From positions 1 to 27,463 of the forward strand of contig JAACJP010000090.1 of the NCBI GenBank assembly GCA_013368375.1: a DNA stretch of 27,463 nt, in the 5' to 3' direction. Shown in pieces: positions 22,560 through 27,463 of this stretch (its first letter is position 1; each line of letters starts with the position of its first letter). Both the position numbers and the translations under genes were made by a program. The notes beneath the pieces are model-generated. The model was not told the DNA's origin and ran no database searches. It saw nothing but the letters and a program-made list of their open reading frames with translations. The stretch is from Tricholomella constricta. Its lineage: Eukaryota; Basidiomycota; Agaricomycetes; Agaricales; Lyophyllaceae.

Positions 22560-22926
22560 ACCCGCTCACTGGAATACATATGCGCACTCTCGGAATACAC
22601 CTTGAATATGTATCCGCGCACTGGAATACGCGAATACACCTTGAATATTCATCGGCGCACTGGACTATGTATGCACACTCTCAGAATACACCTTGAATAT
22701 GTATCCGGGCACTGCAATACGTGAATACACCTCGAATATGTATCTGCGCACTGGAATAGGTACGTGCACTCTCAGAATACACCTTGAATATGTATCTGCG
22801 CACTGAAATATGTATGCACACTCTCCGCATACACCCAGAATATTCATCTGCGCACTGGAATATGTATGCGCACTCTTGGAATACACCTTGAATATGTATC
22901 TGTGCACTGCAAGCGTGAATACACCT
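22530..22926 (-). repeat. Right arm of the satellite, inverted orientation
   Basis: Monomers continue here as the reverse complement: TACACCTTGAATA, CGCGCACTGGAATA and GCGCACTCTCGGAATAC recur. The arm includes the rare GTGAGCGG variant (as CCGCTCACTGG near 22560) that marks higher-order blocks of the forward array, so the two arms share variants. It ends at TACACCT. Confidence 0.9.
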
Positions 22927-23105
22927 GAGGTGATGCCGTCCACAGTTGATTCATATCCTAAAAGCGCACAAAGCATATATGAAGACATTTTGCCACGTCA
23001 GATATGGCAAATTGCTCACTAGTTCACAACTGACAGTGAGAATCACGATGTTAATCTCTCGTAGCGATTTTTCCTGTTTTTCCAGATTCTTAAGAAAGCC
23101 CTCTT
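22927..23105. other. Unique spacer between satellite and right inverted repeat
   Basis: There is no satellite and no counterpart on the left arm. Only small inverted words are visible, such as CTCACT against AGTGAG around 23013-23040. No coding frame is supported. Confidence 0.5.
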
Positions 23106-23360
23106 CTTCACACTGTGGACATTGGCTGATATCGGCGTAGAATATATTCTGAATTTACAGTGAATTCATTTGTAATATGCCCGAGAAATGATTAATGATC
23201 AAAAGGTGAATTTATTTACAATAATCTCTTTAATATATCCATGTTATAATTCGTACCGATATTACGAGATAAGATCACTCTTTATATGCCGGCGAAAATA
23301 TGATTTCTTTTGTAATATCATCACCGTTGATCGATCCGGTGAACATTGGCGATAAGCGAA
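23106..23360 (-). repeat. Inner part of the right terminal inverted repeat
   Basis: Read as reverse complement, this matches 4600-4972: it holds the 24-bp identity at 23309-23332, then TTATTGTAAATAAATTCA, then CAGCCAATG with CAGTGTG near the satellite side. Its outer edge contains GAACATTGGCGATAAGCGAA (23341-23360). The reading frame of the downstream gene opens inside it. Confidence 0.7.
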
Positions 23361-25277
23361 AGTTCAAAGACTCCGAAGATGAGGATGAAGAGGGCAAGGG
23401 GGCCAACAATGGGTCCGAAGATGACACCCTATCCGAAGACGAGATGTCGGGAGTTGAGGAACATGGTGGAAAGATGAACAAATGACGGCCTGGAAAGAGT
23501 AAATCAGCTGTCAACTCGAAAAAGCTTCGTGAGGCTTATGCAAACAAGACCCTCCTTGTCGATACGTCTAGCAAGGACTATCAAACCTTCCTGGATAAAA
23601 TCAAGCGCATCGACCCAAATGCTGTTGTTTCGACAAAATATGATATGTTGTTCGAGCCGACCTGCTCCAAATGTCAGTCGCCCCGTGGGTATCAAGAGCC
23701 ATACGCAACTAGTCGATTCAAATCACACTTCAGGGACTGCACGGGAAAGGCCAAGCATTCGAAAGCGACAGAGAAAATACCTGGGCCAAACCTCCTCTCC
23801 CAATTCGGGTTCTCTGTAATTCGGAAGGCCACAAGTTCGAAGAAGCAGCCCCAGTCTGCACTTTCAAAGGTCACAGGCATCCCCTGCCGTGGCCTCACTG
23901 CGCGTGAAGACAGCCGAATCCCTTTGTATGTCCGCCGTACACCAGCCATTGGTGGGGGCGCTCGAGCCGTCTATGTCATTGCTATGGAGAAATTTCAGAA
24001 GGTGTTCTCGAAACTCAAGAATAAACAACAGACAGTTGTTCTCGACACTCAACGGCACGAACAGAAATGGAAAAACGATCACCAGGGCCTCCGTGTGTTT
24101 GCGAAGAATTGCGACGAGGAGGTCCTAGCGCCCACAGGCATCAACAAGCGTCCACAACCCTGTATCGCCTGCATCTCAGTCTTCAAAAGCAAGTCATTCA
24201 AAACCGCGATCGGTAAACCAACACCAAAACCAGAAAACTCCAAGCATACAAACCATCGTTTCCGCCATGAAGTTCTCGGTAAATTATATGCTAAATACAC
24301 CGGACTGCAAGAGATATTTGAAGCGGTAAGTATGAATGGCTGTCATCGACGAGGACACCAATAAAACATGATTTGCTAGCCTTCTTCGACACCTTGTATT
24401 CAAATCGCAAAGCAATATCTCGAAGGGAAGATGGAGGATAAGGAGGTTTTCAATGGACTCATGGCGGCGATGGCAGCTGAGCAAGGACGCAAGGAGAAAG
24501 GTCAGGGAAACCAGAATTTTCCGTACCCACCTGCGTACGAGGAACTATGTCAGATAGTTCGCGATATCAGTCCCCAGGCTTACAAGGCACTCTCGAAACA
24601 TTTGCGAATGCCTGCCATTCGTGGAATACAGTCAGTACTGGTGCTATAGTGCGCGAAATTTGGAGACGCTGATTTCTTGTCCGTTAATGCAGGCAAAAGC
24701 GAGCGCGTGAGCCTCGCTTTCCCATGACCATCTGCGATGACACCTTTGCAAGGGTTTCAGAACAGCTTGAGACTCTGGGTCATCGTGGACCAGTTGCTCT
24801 CAGCTGCGATGATACCAAGCTGCTGGACGCCCTGCGCTTGTACTGGGATGAGAAGGATCAATGTCATTACCTCGTTGGTGCAGCAGAAGGACCGTTGAGA
24901 GTCGCCGATCCTGGACAAATGAAAGAGGTTTCACCGACTCCTCCAAAGTAACCGCTATTTCAAATCTTGGGGTTCAGGTCTTCGAGAACAGAGCTGGAAC
25001 CGCGCACTTCAGCATGTACCCAACTTATGACAACCTCCTCAACACTCTCAAGTTCTCGCTGATCCCCTCAATCCAGATCCTACTTTGGATACCGAGCTCC
25101 TTCCTTCAGAAACAGGTGAACATCGGTGTCGTTGTTGTGGATAGCGAGACTTTGCGTCAATACGCACTCTTAAACAATGCAGCAGCTCAATTGACCGACG
25201 ACGTGAAGCTTTGGAATTCTCGCATCTTCGGAAAGGCATTGAAATTGTACCTAGAGTCTCGCGATGGTGGGGGGTAG
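23300..25277 (+). pseudogene. Transposon-associated zinc-finger protein gene, four exons, in-frame TGA
   Basis: Proposed exons are 23300-24325, 24380-24630, 24693-24927 and 24978-25277, giving 604 in-phase codons. The introns are 54, 62 and 50 bp, starting GTAAGT, GTCAGT and GTTTCA. TGA at 23483-23485 (codon 62) interrupts exon 1, yet the same frame continues with basic RPGKSK and coding-like sequence. A 42-nt intron at 23466-23507 would remove it but has a poor donor (GTGGAA); otherwise translation could start at ATG 23645. Features: acidic residues 21-55; a C122-x2-C125-x17-H143-x3-C147 finger; LLSQFGF, PIP-box-like; FSKLKNKQQTVVLDTQRHE; EPRFP; VALSCDDTKLL, possibly a catalytic Asp region. 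From memory it resembles a multi-exon protein family common in Agaricomycete repeats, probably transposases, in which more sequence follows RVADP, so a core deletion near 24930 is possible. Its position inside the inverted repeat supports transposon ownership. Confidence 0.55.
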
Positions 25278-25589
25278 TCGGTAGCAGTTATGGTGCGCCT
25301 ACACGCGACATTTACTTAGTTCTGGCACTTGCGGGGCAAAATTTACATTGTTTCTGCGTGAATTGGAGGCTCAGTTAGCGCGTTGAGCGAAAAATGCGAA
25401 AAATAATCGGAAAATATATTATTTGAACCTAGGTCCCTTGGACCGGACATTTTTTGGGACATTTCTCGGAACCTAGGTCCAGACCGGACAAACTGGCTGG
25501 TTTTGGACCCGACAGACTTTCGCTCCCTTGAACCTAGGTTCCCCCCCGGTTTTCAGGGGTCCTTGAACATGTTGGCGAACATAAGCGAA
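23341..25589 (+). repeat. Short related direct repeats bracketing the gene segment
   Basis: GAACATTGGCGATAAGCGAA at 23341-23360 and a related 25-base copy at 25565-25589 (GAACATGTTGGCGA then ACATAAGCGAA) lie at the two places where the right inverted repeat is interrupted. The contiguous left repeat has only one intermediate version (around 4600-4622, on the minus strand GAGCATATGGCGAGCATG). Confidence 0.6.
25278..25560. other. Intergenic stretch with three CCTAGG-centred repeats
   Basis: There is no gene. GAACCTAGGTCC occurs at 25425-25436 and 25469-25480, and the perfect palindrome GAACCTAGGTTC at 25530-25541. GGACCGGACA and AGACCGGACA follow the first two. This looks like a small repetitive module, possibly a 3' region of the neighbouring gene or a separate short repeat. 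Confidence 0.55.
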
Positions 25590-25702
25590 CATATGGTGAA
25601 AAAGATCGACGAATCTATTTGTGATATCGGCGATCTATTGTCAGCAAATTGATGGTGATTTTTTTCCCAATATATTCGACATATAATTGACGTAGTCATT
25701 GC
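25561..25702 (-). repeat. Outer part of the right terminal inverted repeat
   Basis: As reverse complement this aligns with 4499-4625. Shared words include ATAGATC, CAAATA, TCGATC and TTTTCA, with CAATGAC facing CATTGGT at the extreme end. Identity is about 70% by eye over the best 69 bp. It is separated from the inner repeat part by the 2.2-kb gene segment. Confidence 0.6.
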
Positions 25703-25968
25703 GATCATATCGAAGATATCACGCGTCCGTAAGCGCCACACTCGACGACGCGACGCGAATTTGCAGCTGCGGCGACAGTAACAGAGATTTGTAATACAGT
25801 ATAAACAGTGTAAAAATACAATATACTACGGTAACGAAAGCACGAGGGCAGGACAAGCGATACGCAATAGGGTTGCGCAGATCCGGTTCAAGAAAACTGA
25901 TAAGCGTCGAGCTGTACAATCCGAAATTAAATCAGATATATGCCATCGAAAGGTCGAACGCACCTTCT
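25703..25968. other. Gene-free stretch between element and flanking gene
   Basis: Mixed-composition DNA with no frame I can support. It may include the 3' untranslated region of the minus-strand gene that ends at 25969. Confidence 0.5.
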
Positions 25969-26434
25969 TCAATTGCGGGGTACACTAGACGCTCCCGCCG
26001 CGGGAGGATCGTCCATGACTATGTCTTCGTCGAAACCGAGTGGCGGCGGTGCGGGAGCGCTTACGACGGGCGGCGTTAGGTCGACGTCCATCGCGTTTTC
26101 GTCCGGCGCGACGGGATCGACATCTATCGTGCCTATTTCTTCATGAGAGGGAAGGAAAGAAATGAAGTGGAATGGACGCACCAGGTGATGATGGAGCCGC
26201 GACAGCAGTCGGCGTTGGAGCCTGGGGGCTGGGGTCGACGTCCATTGTGGTAATTGAGTGTGTGTTCATAGCTGTAAAGCATGAAAAGCAGGATCAGGCA
26301 GTGAAAACTTGCATGCACTCACCATGGCCAGAAGAATCCAGGTTCACAGGAGGTATGGTGTCAGATGGCAGCATATTGATGTCTATAGATCATAAGAACA
26401 CAGTTTGCATGAGTAAGGAGGACTGACCAGGCAT
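25969..26434 (-). CDS. Small acidic proline-rich protein, four exons
   Basis: I do not recognise a family. Exons on the minus strand are 26434-26428, 26382-26323, 26271-26182 and 26132-25969, which join to 107 codons including TGA. The introns are 45, 51 and 49 bp (GTCAGT..ATAG, GTGAGT..ACAG, GTGCGT..ATAG). The first exon holds only ATGCCTG; the ATG has A at -3. The 106-residue product is acidic and proline/alanine-rich, with recurrent Val-Asp motifs: TMDVDPSP, IDVDPV, AMDVDL and DIVMDD. There is no signal peptide or membrane segment, so it is probably intrinsically disordered. Such MDVD-type runs are frequent in fungal disordered proteins, so this could also be the tail of a larger gene with further upstream exons. 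Support is splice signals plus frame continuity across three joins. Confidence 0.55.
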
Positions 26435-26623
26435 TTTGAATAGATGGTGGGCAGAGGCAGGTAAGGTGGTGATGAAAAATTCAACGTTTGGTTTCGTTGT
26501 GCCTTCGTTTACCAAAGGCCTTCAACCAACGACATCACATCACATGCGTTGCGTCCACTATCCTCCTGAGTATCCCTACTGCGATATCGCGATCGCAGTT
26601 TACTTTTCTGATACAAATTGAAA
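26435..26623. other. Upstream region of the small acidic gene
   Basis: No gene is supported. It contains the near-palindromic ATATCGCGATCGCA around 26584 and probably the 5' untranslated region and promoter of the minus-strand gene. No TATA box stands out. Confidence 0.4.
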
Positions 26624-27060
26624 ATGAAGGTCGAGCGTACAAGCAAGGTAAGTGATTTGATCAACTTCTACATCTACGTCGCGCTCCTACGCGCGATCCT
26701 CCAGTACCTCCCTCACCAACTCCCCACCATCGTCCCCTCAAGAAGCGGAGTGAGAACTCCCGACGGCGACATCCCTGCCACACGTTGAGCCCGTCTACCT
26801 CGCCGCGATGCGCACGGACTGACTTTTCCGCGCGCTCGTCGTCCCGCGCCTCCACGAGCTCCTGATCGACGCCCACATCCGCTCCCACTCGCTTCCTGCA
26901 GGCGACGCTCACGACCTGCGGGCGCAGCAGCCTACGCGATCATCGACCACGGCGCGGGTGAGCCCTGCGCCTCGCGTCCGTTCGTGAGTCCGCCAGCGAT
27001 CGCGACGCGATCGTACTCGAGACTGGTGTCGTGCATGCCCGTACGAGGAGGCAGCGGCTT
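26624..27060 (+). pseudogene. GC-rich degenerate coding relic
   Basis: GC-rich DNA reads as protein-like segments on the plus strand that switch frame. ATG 26624 opens a 54-codon frame (VALLRAILQYLPHQLPTIVP) closed at 26788. A second frame (VEPVYLAAMRTD, TGA at 26820-26822, then LFRALVVPRLHELLIDAHIR) runs on to about 26925, after which an AAYAIIDHG-like reading appears in another frame. Amphipathic helices and balanced composition suggest former coding sequence. I do not recognise the family. It overlaps the 3' part of the minus-strand membrane protein frame, so one of the two readings is probably a shadow. Confidence 0.25.
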
Positions 27061-27392
27061 TTTCTACTTCTCCCCCGTGTTGCTTGAACATGATCACCAC
27101 GAGAATGGCTTGAAAGGGTATGCCAATAATCAAGACCTGAATAAAGCGGAGCAAATGTAAAAGGGGCATTCCGCGACTCAACAAGCAGACACGTACCCCA
27201 AGCCCGACCAAGGCCGAGTAACCGAGCTGGGGGAACGAAATGAGTTGCTAAACAAAAGATCATGCAGGGGCAGTCAGACCCACGTTTCCAAGTAGGAGTC
27301 CAAAGCCGATCACAATCTGCGTTTTGACGTCAACACGCGCTGAGAGGGGATTTAAGGATTGTATACTAACCTGGATTGGAGCGACCCAAATA
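26909..27392 (-). CDS. C-terminal part of a membrane protein gene (5' part outside window)
   Basis: Two exons on the minus strand: 27392-27284 and 27226 to the stop at 26909, separated by a 57-bp intron (GTGGGT..CCCAG). Upstream, CTAAC followed by ATATAG (27398-27393) looks like the branch point and acceptor of a further intron, so the gene starts beyond the window. The product has hydrophobic stretches QIVIGFGLLLGN joined to LGYSALVGLGV, and FIQVLIIGIPFQAILVVIMF, consistent with two or three membrane-spanning helices. A polar, Arg-rich tail follows. No family is recognised. The tail after KQHGGEVEKAAASS may be wrong if another intron lies there. Confidence 0.4.
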
Positions 27393-27463
27393 CTATATTG
27401 AAATACTTCGTTAGTTATGATCGCGCTTTTGTTCTTTCGTGTTCTACTGACTAGTGTGCAAAA

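Larger units (their letters stand above)
4499..25702. mobile_element. Giant foldback-like element: inverted repeats enclosing an inverted satellite
   Basis: Left flank sequence (4499-4972) returns as reverse complement on the right, partly at 23106-23360 and partly at 25561-25702. A 24-bp stretch beginning GATCAACGGTGATG is identical at 4625-4648 and, inverted, at 23309-23332. The outer part pairs at roughly 70% by eye (4538-4606 against 25594-25662). The satellite between them also reverses orientation near its right end. Inverted repeat plus tandem array on both arms is the architecture of foldback transposons. The arms are very unequal (17.5 kb against 0.4 kb). I see no clear target-site duplication outside the repeats. 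An alternative is an ordinary TIR transposon whose interior was overrun by satellite growth. Confidence 0.55.

Noticed and set aside
4975..22926. Telomere or proven centromere
   Set aside because: There is no TTAGGG-type repeat, and centromere identity cannot be judged from sequence alone.
23300..25277. Assignment of the gene to hAT, KDZ, P or another named transposase superfamily
   Set aside because: The finger and the SCDDTKLL region are suggestive, but I cannot place them in a named superfamily without a profile search.
4490..25712. Target-site duplication flanking the foldback-like element
   Set aside because: The bases outside the repeats (…GGATTTTTT on the left, CGATCATAT… on the right) do not match; the borders are too imprecise to claim one.
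25873..26426. Plus-strand frames at 25873-26079, 25940-26146 and 26172-26426
   Set aside because: They lie antisense to the spliced acidic protein gene and have no features of their own.
26940..27263. 107-codon minus-strand frame beside the membrane protein exon
   Set aside because: It is the alternative frame over the same DNA. The neighbouring frame encodes the hydrophobic helices and joins in phase to an upstream exon.

Overview
The window looks like a repeat-rich, probably heterochromatic stretch of a filamentous basidiomycete (Agaricomycete-type) genome. The evidence is a tyrosine-recombinase retrotransposon of the DIRS/Ngaro class with fungal-type gag, short introns of 45-62 bp with GT..AG borders, and small multi-exon genes. 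No bacterial-style operons, rRNA, tRNA or CRISPR were seen.

Region 1 (1-4498, minus strand): a nearly complete DIRS/Ngaro-like retrotransposon. Its order along the minus strand is gag (4231-2861), RT-RNase H (4221-1024) and tyrosine recombinase (1027-23). All three frames are open. Gag and RT start 10 nt apart in different frames, and the RT stop overlaps the recombinase start as ATGA, so one compact mRNA could give three products by leaky scanning and stop-start coupling. A GC-rich, hairpin-rich leader (4341-4482) lies upstream of gag. The downstream end is cut by the window edge.

Region 2 (about 4499-25702): what I read as one very large foldback-like element. Imperfect inverted repeats of about 0.4-0.5 kb lie at 4499-4972 on the left and at 23106-23360 plus 25561-25702 on the right. 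Inside is a 17.5-kb satellite array (4975-22529) that flips orientation at 22529/22530 and continues for only about 0.4 kb as its own reverse complement (22530-22926). The two arms are therefore inverted and very unequal, a plan reminiscent of Drosophila Foldback elements. Monomers are mostly 52 or 39 bp (4x13 and 3x13) and form higher-order repeats. Variation is concentrated at CpG sites in both TG and CA states, as expected if the array was cytosine-methylated. The right inverted repeat is split by a 2.2-kb segment holding a four-exon, zinc-finger-containing gene (23300-25277) that resembles a transposon-borne protein family. It has an in-frame TGA, and short related direct repeats flank the segment.

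Region 3 (25703-27463): flanking genomic sequence. It holds a small four-exon gene on the minus strand for a 106-residue acidic, proline-rich protein (26434-25969), a GC-rich degenerate coding relic on the plus strand (about 26624-27060), and the 3' part of a minus-strand gene for a membrane protein (27392-26909). Gene models here rest only on splice signals and frame continuity.
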